Assembly (NCBI RefSeq): GCF_945957265.1
Contig: NZ_CAMFKO010000043.1
Span: forward strand, 1-33,806
Source: an uncultured Dechloromonas sp.
GTDB lineage: Bacteria > Pseudomonadota > Gammaproteobacteria > Burkholderiales > Rhodocyclaceae
Direction of reading: 5' to 3'
Length of the DNA stretch: 33,806 nt
The translations under genes and the position numbers were made by a program. The notes under the pieces were generated by a model, which saw nothing but the letters and a program-made list of their open reading frames with translations, made no database searches and was not told the DNA's origin. Below are positions 1 to 9,042 of the stretch, one piece after another; position 1 is the stretch's first letter; every line of letters starts with the position of its first letter.

Positions 1-98
1 AGAGTGGTGAGGAAGCGATCAACCACCGCACGCTCAGCATGGCCGATTACACCGGTCCCAGCGAGCGGCGGCGGCAATTCGAGCGGGAACTGATGTGA
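1..98 (+). CDS. tniB: TniB transposition ATP-binding protein, C-terminal end only
   Basis: An open frame enters from the left edge and stops with TGA at 96-98. It encodes the tail EEAINHRTLSMADYTGPSER and then RRRQFERELM, which I recognise as the end of TniB of Tn5053/Tn402-type elements. TniB is the AAA+ ATPase that works with the TniA transposase in target choice, comparable to MuB and TnsC. Only about 31 residues are present, so no ATPase motif can be seen. The stop overlaps the GTG start of tniQ in GTGA, which indicates translational coupling and supports the call. Confidence 0.8.
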   Translation, partial: SGEEAINHRTLSMADYTGPSERRRQFERELM

Positions 99-1312
99 AG
101 CCAGCGCCACGCTGGCCACTGCATCCGGCACCCAGGGAAGCCGAAGCCCTGTCTTCGTGGCTCAACCGCGTGGCCCTTTGCTATCACATGGAAGTGTCCG
201 AGCTGCTGGAGCACGATCTTGGTCACGGCCAGGTTGATGACCTGGACACCGCGCCACCACTGGCGCTGCTGGCGATGCTCTCCCAGCGGAGCGGTATCGA
301 GCTGGATCGGCTGCGCTGCATGAGTTTCGCCGGCTGGGTGCCTTGGCTACTGGACAGCCTTGATGATCAGATTCCAGCCGCATTGGAAACCTATGCGTTC
401 CAGCTCTCGGTACTGCTGCCGAGACTCCGCCGTAAGACGCGATCCATCACGAGCTGGCGTGCCTGGCTGCCCACCCAACCGATACACCGCGCCTGTCCGC
501 TCTGCCTGAACGATCCGGAGAACCAAGCCGTACTGCTCGCGTGGAAGCTGCCCCTGATGCTGAGCTGCCCACTGCATGGCTGCTGGCTGGAATCCTATTG
601 GGGCGTGCCAGGGCGGTTTCTCGGCTGGGAGAACGCCGACGCCGAACCGCGCACTGCCAGCGACGCGATTGCGGCGATGGACCAGCGTACCTGGCAGGCA
701 CTGACGACCGGCCACGTGGAGCTGCCGCGCCGACGCATCCACGCCGGATTGTGGTTTCGGTTGCTACGCACGCTTCTCGATGAGCTGAACACCCCGCTTT
801 CGGCGTGCGGCACTTATGCGGGGTATCTCCGCCAAGTCTGGGAAGGCTGCGGGCATCCGCTGCGTGCTGGGCAAAGTCTGTGGCGGCCGTATGAAACCCT
901 GAATCCGGCAGTACGGTTGCAGATGCTGGAGGCGGCGGCAACGGCAATCAGCTTGATTGAGGTGAGGGATATAAGCCCGCTAGGCGAGCACGCAAAGCTA
1001 TTCTGGTCCGAGCCCCAAACCGGGTTCACCAGTGGCCTGCCGGCGAAAGCGCCGAAGCCCGAACCCGTCGATCACTGGCAGCGTGCAATCCAGGCCATTG
1101 ATGAGGCCATCATTGAAGCACGACACAACCCCGAGACGGCACGCTCGCTGTTCGCGTTGGCTTCCTATGGTCGGCGCGACCCCGCTTCCTTGGAACAGTT
1201 GCGCGCCACCTTCGCGAAGGAAGGCATCCCCCCGGAATTTCTGTCACATTATGAGCCTAGCCTACCCTTTGCATGCCTTAGACAGAATGACGGGTTAAGT
1301 GACAAATTTTGA
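95..1312 (+). CDS. tniQ: TniQ transposition protein
   Basis: A 405-residue protein of the usual length for TniQ of Tn5053/Tn402. TniQ is needed with TniA and TniB to form the transposition cointegrate; its relatives include TnsD, a target-site selector. The sequence shows the TniQ zinc-binding pattern, with C134-P-L-C137 followed by C158-P-L-H161-G-C163. The N-terminal part carries the family's PREAEALSSWLNR signature at about 13-25. The start is a GTG that overlaps the tniB stop. The last 70 bp of the gene overlap the res region used by the downstream resolvase, so the C-terminal residues may be constrained by recombination-site sequence. No frameshift is seen and the gene looks intact. Confidence 0.92.
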   Translation: MKPAPRWPLHPAPREAEALSSWLNRVALCYHMEVSELLEHDLGHGQVDDLDTAPPLALLAMLSQRSGIELDRLRCMSFAGWVPWLLDSLDDQIPAALETYAFQLSVLLPRLRRKTRSITSWRAWLPTQPIHRACPLCLNDPENQAVLLAWKLPLMLSCPLHGCWLESYWGVPGRFLGWENADAEPRTASDAIAAMDQRTWQALTTGHVELPRRRIHAGLWFRLLRTLLDELNTPLSACGTYAGYLRQVWEGCGHPLRAGQSLWRPYETLNPAVRLQMLEAAATAISLIEVRDISPLGEHAKLFWSEPQTGFTSGLPAKAPKPEPVDHWQRAIQAIDEAIIEARHNPETARSLFALASYGRRDPASLEQLRATFAKEGIPPEFLSHYEPSLPFACLRQNDGLSDKF

Positions 1313-1365
1313 CGTGCAGAGCTTCCCGATGCAAACTGTCACATAATCGAACGTATATGTGACAG
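1241..1365. promoter_or_regulatory. res recombination region upstream of tniR
   Basis: A perfect 10-bp inverted repeat CTGTCACATA (1336-1345) / TATGTGACAG (1356-1365) lies directly before tniR. Related half-sites occur at 1241-1250 (CTGTCACATT) and 1298-1304 (AGTGACA). Repeated short dyads next to a serine resolvase gene are typical of a res site, where TniR resolves the cointegrate. The same dyads probably also let TniR repress its own promoter. The exact subsite borders are my inference. Confidence 0.7.
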
Positions 1366-1372
1366 GTACGAC

Positions 1373-1987
1373 ATGCTGATAGGCTACATGCGGGTATCGA
1401 AGGCGGACGGCTCCCAGGCTACCGATTTGCAGCGCGACGCGCTGATTGCCGCCGGGGTCGATCCAGTACATCTTTACGAGGACCAGGCATCCGGCATGCG
1501 CGAGGATCGGCCCGGCTTGACGAGCTGCCTGAAGGCGTTGCGAACTGGCGACACACTGGTCGTGTGGAAACTGGATCGGCTCGGACGCGACCTGCGACAT
1601 CTCATCAACACCGTGCACGACCTGACTGGGCGCGGCATCGGCTTGAAGGTATTAACCGGGCACGGCGCGGCCATCGACACCACGACCGCCGCCGGCAAGC
1701 TGGTCTTTGGCATCTTCGCCGCCCTGGCCGAGTTCGAGCGCGAGTTGATCGCGGAGCGCACGATTGCCGGCCTAGCCTCGGCCCGCGCGCGCGGGCGGAA
1801 AGGCGGCCGGCCGTTCAAGATGACCGCCGCCAAGCTGCGGCTGGCGATGGCGGCAATGGGTCAGCCAGAGACCAAGGTCGGCGACCTGTGCCAGGAACTT
1901 GGCGTCACGCGGCAGACCCTGTATCGGCATGTTTCACCCAAGGGTGAGCTACGTCCAGATGGCGAGAAGCTACTCAGCCGAATTTGA
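1373..1987 (+). CDS. tniR: TniR (TniC) serine resolvase
   Basis: A 204-residue small serine recombinase that resolves the cointegrate made by TniABQ, acting at the res site just upstream. The N-terminal catalytic domain begins MLIGYMRVS with nucleophile S9. It contains the resolvase signatures VVWKLDRLGRD at about 63-73 and FGIFAALAEFERELIAERT, with the E-helix running to the GGRPFKM linker at about 143-150. The C-terminal helix-turn-helix is at about 160-190 (VGDLCQELGVTRQTLYRHV). It is separate from, and clearly different in sequence from, the second resolvase at 8485. The ATG start directly follows the res dyad. Full length, no damage seen. Confidence 0.93.
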   Translation: MLIGYMRVSKADGSQATDLQRDALIAAGVDPVHLYEDQASGMREDRPGLTSCLKALRTGDTLVVWKLDRLGRDLRHLINTVHDLTGRGIGLKVLTGHGAAIDTTTAAGKLVFGIFAALAEFERELIAERTIAGLASARARGRKGGRPFKMTAAKLRLAMAAMGQPETKVGDLCQELGVTRQTLYRHVSPKGELRPDGEKLLSRI

Positions 1988-2039
1988 TGCCGGCATGAGG
2001 CAACGTAGCGACAGCGTGGTTTGTCTCAATGGGAAGCGC

Positions 2040-2276
2040 TCATGATCGATCTTTGAAGGCCCGCAGCAGTCGTGTCACAGACAGGACGAACAAGCCGGTC
2101 AGCGTGAGGGCTGCAATACCCCAGTTCTCCCCGATGAACGCGCCAGCCGTCGTGCCGGCCAGCACAATGGCGAGAATCGGCAAATGGCAGGGACAGGTGA
2201 GCACGGCCAGCGCGCCCCACACGTAGCCGGTGAACGGCTTGTGCGTCTCGGCCGGCAAGCGCTCGGGGTTGTTCAT
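2040..2276 (-). CDS. merE: MerE mercury transport membrane protein
   Basis: A 78-residue protein matching the length and sequence type of MerE of Tn21/Tn5053 mer operons. It has two predicted membrane helices (about 18-40 and 49-68). The CPCH motif, with paired cysteines and a histidine in the first helix ([10 protein letters not shown]), is the likely mercury-binding site. MerE is thought to help bring inorganic and methyl mercury into the cell. Its ATG overlaps the merD stop (ATGA), so it is the last, translationally coupled gene of the operon. Its 3' end lies 52 bp from the convergent tniR, where the mer and tni modules join. Confidence 0.92.
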   Translation of the reverse strand: MNNPERLPAETHKPFTGYVWGALAVLTCPCHLPILAIVLAGTTAGAFIGENWGIAALTLTGLFVLSVTRLLRAFKDRS

Positions 2277-2638
2277 GGCAGACTCTCCGCGTGCTGTGCC
2301 GCCTTGGTCGGCATGGCGGCCAACTGCACTTCCAGATCGGCCAACGCTTCGCGCCGACGCTCGACGAACTGGCGCAGAACGGCAAGCTGCGCGGCTGTTT
2401 CATCGCGGTCCGCCGCATCCAGCGCCCGATACAGCCGCGCCAGTGCGTCCAGGCCGATGCCCGCCTCGAAGGCCGCCCGCACGAAGCACAGCCGTTGCAA
2501 GGCGGCGTCATCGAACAAGCCGTAGCCGCCTGGTGTGCACGCCACCGGGCGCAGCAATCCGCGCAGCAGGTAGTCGCGCACGATATGCACGCTCACCCCG
2601 GCATCAAGAGCCAGCCGGGACACCGTGTAGGCGTTCAT
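2273..2638 (-). CDS. merD: MerD secondary regulator of the mer operon
   Basis: A 121-residue MerR-family protein, the usual length of MerD, with an N-terminal winged helix (about 3-70) and a helical C-terminus. MerD binds the mer operator and down-regulates expression once mercury is removed. It lacks the three-cysteine mercury site of MerR, as expected. I chose the ATG at 2638 because a strong AAAGGAGG ribosome site sits just upstream. A frame extension reaches an earlier start at 2659, but that overlaps the merA end and has no better signal. The stop overlaps merE. Confidence 0.92.
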   Translation of the reverse strand: MNAYTVSRLALDAGVSVHIVRDYLLRGLLRPVACTPGGYGLFDDAALQRLCFVRAAFEAGIGLDALARLYRALDAADRDETAAQLAVLRQFVERRREALADLEVQLAAMPTKAAQHAESLP

Positions 2639-2655
2639 TGAACACCTCCTTTTTC

Positions 2656-4353
<1,698 letters not shown>

Positions 4354-4412
4354 TTATCGTTTGTGGCGCCAGACAATGACGTCCGTTGTGCTGCGGTGCC
4401 GTTTTCAGTGAC

Positions 4413-4688
4413 TCACTGCTTGACGCTGGACGGATAGCCCGCGTCTGCGGTTGCCTTGGTCAGCTTCTGCACGCTGGTCTTGGCATCGTCGAAGGTGACG
4501 ACCGCTTGGCGTGTCTCGAAAGTCACGTCAACTTTGCTGACGCCTTCGACCTTGGAAATCGCCTTCTTGACAGTGATCGGGCAGGCGGAGCAGGTCATGC
4601 CCGGTACGGACAGCGTGACGGTCTGGGTGGCGGCCCAGACGGGGGCAACAACGGCGGCGAGGGCGAGGGAGGCAAACAGTTTCTTCAT
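4413..4688 (-). CDS. merP: MerP periplasmic mercury-binding protein
   Basis: A 91-residue protein with a Sec signal peptide (MKKLFASLALAAVVAPVWA, about 1-19) and a single heavy-metal-associated domain. The domain has the GMTCSAC metal site, C33 and C36. MerP scavenges Hg(II) in the periplasm and passes it to MerT. The gene starts 12 bp after merT on the same transcript, the standard order. Length and motif agree with Tn501/Tn5053 MerP, and no defect is visible. Confidence 0.96.
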   Translation of the reverse strand: MKKLFASLALAAVVAPVWAATQTVTLSVPGMTCSACPITVKKAISKVEGVSKVDVTFETRQAVVTFDDAKTSVQKLTKATADAGYPSSVKQ

Positions 4689-4700
4689 GGTGAACTCCGA

Positions 4701-5051
4701 TCAGTAGAAAAATGGCATGACGTAGGGAAATCCGAGCGCGACCAGAACCAGCGCGGCCACGACCCAGAAAATGAGCTTGTAAGTAGCGCGCACTTGGGGA
4801 ATCGCACACACATCCCCTGGTTTGCAGGCTTGCGCCGGTCGGTAGATGCGCCGCCAGGCGAAAAACAGCGCCACCAACGCCGCGCCGATGAAGATCGGGC
4901 GATAAGGTTCCAACACCGTCAAGTTGCCGATCCAAGCGCCGCTGAACCCCAGGGCGATCAGAACCAGCGGCCCCAGGCAGCAAGCCGAGGCGAGGATGGC
5001 GGCTAGCCCGCCAGTGAAGAGCGCCCCGCGCCCGTTTTGAGGTTCAGACAT
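4701..5051 (-). CDS. merT: MerT mercuric ion transporter
   Basis: A 116-residue inner-membrane protein with three predicted membrane helices (about 14-36, 47-66 and 93-113). The vicinal cysteines C24-C25 in the first helix (SACCLGP) and a second pair, C76 and C82, on the cytoplasmic loop (QACKPGDVC) are the known mercury relay of MerT. The gene is the first of the mer structural operon, 36 bp from the -10 element of the mer promoter. It hands Hg(II) from MerP to MerA. Confidence 0.96.
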   Translation of the reverse strand: MSEPQNGRGALFTGGLAAILASACCLGPLVLIALGFSGAWIGNLTVLEPYRPIFIGAALVALFFAWRRIYRPAQACKPGDVCAIPQVRATYKLIFWVVAALVLVALGFPYVMPFFY

Positions 5052-5086
5052 ACGCTTGTCCTTTCAAATCTGGATTGGATAGCTTA

Positions 5087-5117
5087 AGCTTACTTCCGTA
5101 CCAATGTACGGAGTCAA
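5087..5117 (-). promoter_or_regulatory. mer operator/promoter (PmerT) with MerR dyad
   Basis: On the minus strand a -35 TTGACT (5112-5117) and a -10 TAAGCT (5087-5092) are separated by 19 bp, the overlong spacer typical of MerR-activated promoters. The spacer holds the dyad CCGTAC (5096-5101) / GTACGG (5106-5111) that binds MerR. With Hg(II), MerR untwists this DNA and switches on merTPADE. The divergent merR promoter overlaps the same region. The -10 differs by one base from the TAAGGT I recall for Tn501. Confidence 0.9.
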
Positions 5118-5122
5118 GCGAT

Positions 5123-5557
5123 ATGGAAAAAAATTTGGAGAATCTGACTATTGGCGTTTTCGCCAAGGCGGCCGGGGTCAACGTGGAAACAATCCGGTTC
5201 TATCAGCGCAAGGGCTTGTTGCCGGAGCCGGACAAGCCCTATGGCAGCATCCGCCGCTATGGCGAGGCGGATGTGACGCGGGTGCGCTTCGTGAAATCAG
5301 CCCAGCGGTTGGGCTTCAGCCTGGATGAGATCGCCGAGCTGCTGCGGCTGGAGGATGGCACCCATTGCGAGGAAGCCAGCAGCCTGGCCGAGCACAAGCT
5401 CAAGGACGTGCGCGAGAGGATGGCTGACCTGGCGCGCATGGAGGCCGTGCTGTCTGATTTGGTGTGCGCCTGCCATGCGCGGAAGGGGAACGTTTCCTGC
5501 CCGCTGATTGCGTCACTGCAAGGGAAGAAAGAACCGCGCAGTGCGGACGCGGTGTAG
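5123..5557 (+). CDS. merR: MerR mercury-responsive transcription regulator
   Basis: A 144-residue regulator with an N-terminal winged helix-turn-helix (about 9-75), a dimerisation helix and the mercury-binding cysteines C82, C117 and C126, the same positions as in Tn501 MerR. It represses and, with Hg(II), activates the divergent mer promoter. I chose the ATG at 5123, which gives the standard start ([20 protein letters not shown]). The frame is open 48 bp further upstream, but that stretch overlaps the operator and the extension is not part of known MerR. Its stop is 16 bp from an embedded Tn21-type terminal repeat. Confidence 0.96.
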   Translation: MEKNLENLTIGVFAKAAGVNVETIRFYQRKGLLPEPDKPYGSIRRYGEADVTRVRFVKSAQRLGFSLDEIAELLRLEDGTHCEEASSLAEHKLKDVRERMADLARMEAVLSDLVCACHARKGNVSCPLIASLQGKKEPRSADAV

Positions 5558-5573
5558 CCCGAGGGAACTACGC

Positions 5574-5611
5574 CTTAGCGTGCTTTATTTTCCGTTTTCT
5601 GAGGCGACTCC
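5574..5611 (+). repeat. Tn21-type 38-bp terminal repeat, embedded relic inside the mercury transposon
   Basis: The sequence starts CTTAGCGTGCTTTATTTTCC and continues GTTTTCTGAGGCGACTCC. Read outward (to the right), it is the 38-bp end of a Tn21-subgroup transposon. It differs at only two positions from the end at 9038-9075 and points the same way. Because it lies between merR and the Tn402-type end, it probably records that the mer module came from a Tn21/Tn501-like ancestor, in which merR sits next to such an end. Confidence 0.85.
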
Positions 5612-5650
5612 AACGTCAGAAAAGACCGTGCGGTCGACTTTTGATATTTC

Positions 5651-5675
5651 GTGCTGTCGCCTTCTGAAAGTGACA
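5651..5675 (-). repeat. 25-bp terminal inverted repeat (IRi) of the Tn5053/Tn402-type element
   Basis: Read on the minus strand from 5675 the sequence is TGTCACTTTCAGAAGGCGAC then AGCAC. It matches 22 of 25 positions of the Tn402/Tn5053/class 1 integron end as I recall it. It marks the transposon boundary. The adjacent bases 5676-5680 (GCGCG) would be one copy of the 5-bp target duplication; the other copy is outside the window. Confidence 0.85.
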
Positions 5676-5719
5676 GCGCGGCACGGGAATCAAGGCATTG
5701 CGATTCTCGAAAATAGTTC

Positions 5720-5748
5720 TTGAAATTCTATTCTTGATTGCATATCAT
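5720..5748 (+). promoter_or_regulatory. Sigma-70 promoter of the MNT/HEPN toxin-antitoxin operon
   Basis: TTGAAA (5720-5725), a 17-bp spacer and TATCAT (5743-5748) form a good sigma-70 promoter about 30 bp before the first gene. An imperfect dyad AATAG...CTATT overlaps the -35 region and could serve autoregulation. The promoter lies only 45 bp outside the mercury transposon end, so the insertion did not remove it. Confidence 0.65.
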
Positions 5749-5778
5749 CTCAACGAGTTTCGATAAGAAAGGATGCCC

Positions 5779-6069
5779 ATGCGACCGTCTGTTGTGCTTG
5801 ACATGAAGCGAAGCGCAGTGCGTGAAGCGGTAGGCCGCTTTCGCGCCGCGAACCCGCGCGTCTTCGGCTCGGTGCTGCATGGCACCGACCGGGATGGCAG
5901 CGACCTCGACCTGTTGGTCGATGCGCTGCCCGGTGCCACGTTGTTGGACTTGGGCGATTTGGAAGAAGAACTGAAATCGCTGCTCGGCGTTGACGTCGAT
6001 CTGCTGACTCCCGGCGACCTGCCGCCGAAGTTCCGGGCCAAGGTGCTCGCGGAGGCGCAACCGATATGA
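5779..6069 (+). CDS. mntA: MNT-type nucleotidyltransferase antitoxin (MntA family)
   Basis: A 96-residue minimal nucleotidyltransferase. It shows the family signature G30-S31 followed by the D42-x-D44 catalytic pair (GSVLHGTDRDGSDLDLLVD). In HEPN/MNT systems this enzyme is the antitoxin; known members adenylylate a tyrosine of the HEPN ribonuclease partner to switch it off. Its stop overlaps the start of the HEPN gene (ATGA), the usual coupling. I prefer the ATG at 5779, because AAAGG lies at suitable distance from it. An ATG at 5773 is also in frame but directly touches that site. Confidence 0.88.
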   Translation: MRPSVVLDMKRSAVREAVGRFRAANPRVFGSVLHGTDRDGSDLDLLVDALPGATLLDLGDLEEELKSLLGVDVDLLTPGDLPPKFRAKVLAEAQPI

Positions 6070-6452
6070 GCGAGAACCGCCTGCCCGATTACCTCGACCA
6101 CATTCAGCAGGCCGCAACCGATGCGCGCAGCTTCGTGGAAGGGATGGCCAAGGACGACTTCTTGGCCGACAAGCGCACCCAGCAGGCCGTCATCATGAGC
6201 CTGATCGTCATCGGCGAGGCGGCCACAAAGGTGATGGATGGCTACGTCGAGTTCACCCAGGCGCATGCCGACGTGCCGTGGCGCAGCATGCGCAATATGC
6301 GTAATCGCATGGCTCACGGCTATTTCGACATCAACCTCGATGTGGTGTGGGAGACGGTACAGGAATGGCTGCCGGCGTTGCTCCAGCAATTGCCCGCCGT
6401 GCGTCAGGATGCCGACGATGAAGACCGTAACGACAAAGGCATGGAGCCATGA
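6066..6452 (+). CDS. hepT: HEPN-domain toxin (HepT/DUF86 family ribonuclease)
   Basis: A 128-residue helical protein with the HEPN catalytic motif R79-x4-H84-x-Y86 (RNRMAHGY), typical of HepT toxins. HepT acts as a metal-independent RNase and is kept inactive by the nucleotidyltransferase partner encoded just before. It also has the conserved IGEAATKV stretch at about 49-56. The gene overlaps its antitoxin by 4 bp. The C-terminal acidic tail (DADDEDRNDKG) is less typical and may be lineage specific. Such pairs are common passengers that stabilise mobile elements. Confidence 0.88.
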   Translation: MSENRLPDYLDHIQQAATDARSFVEGMAKDDFLADKRTQQAVIMSLIVIGEAATKVMDGYVEFTQAHADVPWRSMRNMRNRMAHGYFDINLDVVWETVQEWLPALLQQLPAVRQDADDEDRNDKGMEP

Positions 6453-6467
6453 CCAATCAAGCCGCCG

Positions 6468-6641
6468 ATGTTCGGCCCCTCTGGCGTGTTCGATCCCGCG
6501 ACCTATGAGCCGCGCTCGGGCAAGACCTTCTGGATGGCCGCAACGGACGAGAGTTCGCTGGTGGGCAAGGAGGCAGCAGCCGACACGCTCATCGGCAACT
6601 GCACGACCGCACGACCAGCCTCCCGTTCAAATTCGAGTTAG
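6468..6641 (+). pseudogene. Short open frame, probable gene remnant
   Basis: An ATG frame of 57 residues begins MFGPSGVFDPATYEPRSGKT and continues FWMAATDESSLVGKEAAADT. This first part has the composition of a real protein. The end (TTARPASRSNSS) looks random, as if the gene were broken after about residue 44. I do not recognise the family. No good ribosome site precedes it. It fills the gap between the toxin and cupin genes, and I treat it as a decayed fragment left by rearrangement. It could also be an intact small gene. Confidence 0.35.
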
Positions 6642-6688
6642 AACTCATATCCAGCCTGTCTGGGGGCACTGTGAAAGAGGGATCTCCG

Positions 6689-7045
6689 ATGACTGTTGAA
6701 TCGAGAATATTTTCTGTAGCCGAGTATGTTCAGCCGTCCGAAGGCGAGCCTATTCGTTCCGTTGTGCTTGAAACCCGAGACTCAATTATCGTGGTTTGGC
6801 ATGTCCATCCCGGGCAGGAAATTGCGGCTCACATTCATCCTCACGGCCAAGACACGTGGACTGTTTTGTCGGGAATGGCTGATTACTTTCAGGGCAATGG
6901 GATTGTTCGTGCCCTCAGGGAAGGTGAGATAGCCGTGGCAAGACCGGGCCAAGTGCACGGGGCGCGAAATACAGGTACCGAGCCATTTGTGTTCGTCTCG
7001 GTTGTGGCATCAGCCAATGCCGGTTTCGTATTGGCTGAGCGATAG
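6689..7045 (+). CDS. Cupin-domain protein of unknown function
   Basis: A 118-residue single-domain cupin. The first cupin motif is visible (HVHPGQEIAAHIHPHGQDTW, with several metal-type histidines and a glutamine-aspartate pair). The second is RPGQVHGARNTGTEPFVFVS, with one histidine. Such small cupins may bind a metal and a small ligand; the substrate cannot be told from sequence. I start at the ATG at 6689, which has GAGGGA upstream. A GTG at 6671 is in frame but has no site. Base composition is slightly lower in GC than the flanking coupled genes, so it may have a separate origin. Confidence 0.75.
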   Translation: MTVESRIFSVAEYVQPSEGEPIRSVVLETRDSIIVVWHVHPGQEIAAHIHPHGQDTWTVLSGMADYFQGNGIVRALREGEIAVARPGQVHGARNTGTEPFVFVSVVASANAGFVLAER

Positions 7046-7299
7046 AGCCCAATCTCTGGAGTTGGTCCAATGAGCGGTCGGGGAGATAGGTAACAGACAT
7101 GCAGCGGACACGGCTGCTAAACCAGGTCGCAAACCTCCTTGCGTCGCAGCGTGCCGCAAGCGACGCGATCAATCGAATGGGGTCGGCATGAGACTGAACA
7201 CCATCCAGTTCCCGACCGCGTAGCCGCCTGTCCTGCCGATCAGGTCTTGACCATCGACGCCTGGGATCAGTCCTGAATGTTCTTGGAGACCACTACGTT
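7046..7299. other. Intergenic stretch without a supported gene
   Basis: About 250 bp between the cupin gene and the next operon. Two short open stretches are visible: MRLNTIQFPTA ending at a stop, and a tail ending DQVLTIDAWDQS just before 7275. They look like scraps of genes but are too short to name. I see no inverted repeat typical of an insertion sequence, no terminator and no clear promoter. Confidence 0.4.
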
Positions 7300-7626
7300 A
7301 TGAGCCGCAGCCGCCGCAAAACACCCATCGTCGGGCACACGACCTGCGGCAGCGAGCGCGAGGACAAGAAGCTCTGGCATCAGCGCTGGCGCACCCGTGA
7401 GCGCACGGCGCTGACCAGCGCGTCGCCCGAAGCCCTGAGCGCCCATCTGCCCCTGCTGGAAAACCAGGCCAGCAGCGTCTGGTCGATGGGCAAGGATGGC
7501 CGCTCCTACTGGCCCGTCAAGCGCCAGGCCGCCACGGCGGATCGCATCGCCAATCACAAGGGACGCAACCCGCAAGAACGCGCCTCCCTGAAAAAGCGCC
7601 TGCTGCGCAAGTGGATGAGCAAATGA
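7300..7626 (+). CDS. Hypothetical basic protein, first gene of a coupled accessory operon
   Basis: A 108-residue, strongly basic soluble protein (MSRSRRKTPIVGHTTCGSER at the start, KKRLLRKWMSK at the end). No signal peptide, membrane helix or named motif is visible. The charge suggests nucleic acid binding, but that is a guess. I have an impression that similar proteins occur on mobile elements of proteobacteria, without an assigned function. The stop overlaps the ATG of the next gene (ATGA), the first of three such tight junctions leading to the resolvase gene. GGAG lies about 11 bp before the ATG. Confidence 0.7.
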   Translation: MSRSRRKTPIVGHTTCGSEREDKKLWHQRWRTRERTALTSASPEALSAHLPLLENQASSVWSMGKDGRSYWPVKRQAATADRIANHKGRNPQERASLKKRLLRKWMSK

Positions 7627-8123
7627 AGCTCTCCTTCCATCAGCACATTGCGCTGTTCTGGATGATCGGTGCTCCGGGCGTCTTCGCGCCCGTGATCGAG
7701 AACGCCAAGCGGCCCGATGCCGGCGCCGTCATGGCGTGGGGTGTCGCGATCGTGGCGGTGATGATCCTCTTCACCCCTTTGCTGCTGCGCTGTCCACCAT
7801 TCCGGCGCTGGTATGGCCGGACGGATGCGCTGTCGGAGCGGCAGCGCCAGGCGCTTGCCGAGCGCGGCCTGCGCCGCTACTACCAGACCGCTTTCGATGA
7901 CGGCTACGTGCCCCGCGTGATGCCCTACGTGTGGCGCATCATCTGGACGGTCGGCGGGTTGATGGCTGTGACCGCCGTACTGCCTACCAACACCGGACGG
8001 CCAGCCTTCGATGCCTTGGTGGTCTTCTCGACCTGGTATCCGATAGGCGTGATGCTGCTGGTTTTCGCGTCGAGGCCCCTTGGCCGGTTGATTCGCCAAA
8101 GAGCACAGGAGCGGCGGAAATGA
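7623..8123 (+). CDS. Hypothetical four-helix membrane protein
   Basis: A 166-residue protein with four likely membrane segments, at about 7-24, 32-54, 102-120 and 130-150. A basic loop follows the second helix (RCPPFRRWYGRTDALSERQR). No catalytic motif is seen. The ATG at 7623 overlaps the previous stop, and an in-frame GTG 12 bp earlier is less likely. Its own stop overlaps the next gene. Its job is unknown; its position in an operon ending with a resolvase suggests it is a passenger or accessory of the mobile element. Confidence 0.7.
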   Translation: MKLSFHQHIALFWMIGAPGVFAPVIENAKRPDAGAVMAWGVAIVAVMILFTPLLLRCPPFRRWYGRTDALSERQRQALAERGLRRYYQTAFDDGYVPRVMPYVWRIIWTVGGLMAVTAVLPTNTGRPAFDALVVFSTWYPIGVMLLVFASRPLGRLIRQRAQERRK

Positions 8124-8491
8124 GCACGTCAACCATCGAGGCGCTGGCCAGCGCCTGGGCAAGGATTGCCGAGGAAGCGGAATTCCCCGCTGACTACGAG
8201 GGGACTGCCACACCACAAGCGCATCGGGCTAGCGAAGCTATTCAGGAGCAGATTCGGGAGCGCATCGTCGCCACCAACGACATGCGGCTGTTCAGCCTGC
8301 TGCACCTGCTGGGTCAGGCGTCGCTGCGCATGGAGCAAGCGCTGTGGCCGGAGGATTACGAGCGGATGACGCGCGAGGTTGAGGAAGCCCTGCGGCAAGC
8401 CACCGACGCCAACGCCAGATCGTACACCCACGAAGAAGTGATGCAGGCGATGCAGGAACGCATCGACCGGGCGCGAGACAAGCCATGTTGA
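8120..8491 (+). CDS. Hypothetical helical protein coupled to the resolvase gene
   Basis: A 123-residue acidic protein predicted to be almost all helical (AWARIAEEAEFPAD near the N-terminus; HEEVMQAMQERIDRARDK at the C-terminus). No signal peptide or known motif is seen. The start ATG overlaps the previous stop, and its end overlaps the tnpR start by 7 bp, so the four genes from 7300 to 9042 are probably co-translated. A longer frame extends upstream to 7931 in the antisense-free frame, but it overlaps the whole membrane protein gene and is not needed. Function unknown. Confidence 0.65.
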   Translation: MSTSTIEALASAWARIAEEAEFPADYEGTATPQAHRASEAIQEQIRERIVATNDMRLFSLLHLLGQASLRMEQALWPEDYERMTREVEEALRQATDANARSYTHEEVMQAMQERIDRARDKPC

Positions 8492-9042
8492 TTGGCTATG
8501 CGCGCGTCTCGACGCAGGATCAGAACCTGGAGCTGCAACGCGAAGCCTTGAGCAAGGCCGGATGTAAAAAGGTCTTCGAGGACAAGGTGAGTGGCACGCG
8601 GGCAGACCGGCCTGGCTTGGCCAAGACGCTCGAAATGCTGCGCGAAGGCGATACTTTGGTCGTCTGGAAGCTCGACCGGCTGGGCCGGTCGGTCAAGCAA
8701 CTGGTCGATCTGGTCGGCGATCTGCACAAGCACGGTGTCCAGTTCAGGAGCCTCACCGACTCCATCGACACCGGCACACCATCCGGGCGGTTCTTCTTCC
8801 ACGTCATGGCGAGCCTTGCCGAAATGGAGCGCGAGCTGACCGTCGAGCGCACCCGCGCCGGGCTGGAAGTCGCCAAGCAGCGCGGCCGCAAAGGCGGCCG
8901 CAAGCCGAAGATGACCGACAGCAAGATCGAGTCGGCCAAGAAGCTGCTGGCCAGCGGGGTGCCGCCCAAGGACGTGGCCAAGAACCTCGGCGTGTCCATT
9001 CCGACGCTGTACCGCTGGGTGCCAGCCTCCACGCACGCTTAG
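8485..9042 (+). CDS. tnpR: TnpR-type serine resolvase of a Tn3-family element
   Basis: A 185-residue serine recombinase with nucleophile S9 in MLIGYARVSTQDQNLELQRE. The catalytic signatures VVWKLDRLGRS and SLAEMERELTVERTRAGLE are present, and a C-terminal helix-turn-helix lies at about 150-178 (PPKDVAKNLGVSIPTLYRWV). Length and motifs fit resolvases of the Tn3 family, which resolve cointegrates at a res site. Two things are odd. The gene follows three unknown genes with overlaps rather than having its own res/promoter, and its last codons and stop lie inside the 38-bp terminal repeat. No tnpA is in the window. Confidence 0.9.
   Translation: MLIGYARVSTQDQNLELQREALSKAGCKKVFEDKVSGTRADRPGLAKTLEMLREGDTLVVWKLDRLGRSVKQLVDLVGDLHKHGVQFRSLTDSIDTGTPSGRFFFHVMASLAEMERELTVERTRAGLEVAKQRGRKGGRKPKMTDSKIESAKKLLASGVPPKDVAKNLGVSIPTLYRWVPASTHA

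Noticed and set aside
7054..7200. Possible insertion-sequence remnant between the cupin and the hypothetical operon
   Set aside because: Part of it reminded me of an insertion-sequence end, but I found no terminal repeats, transposase motif or target duplication to support it.
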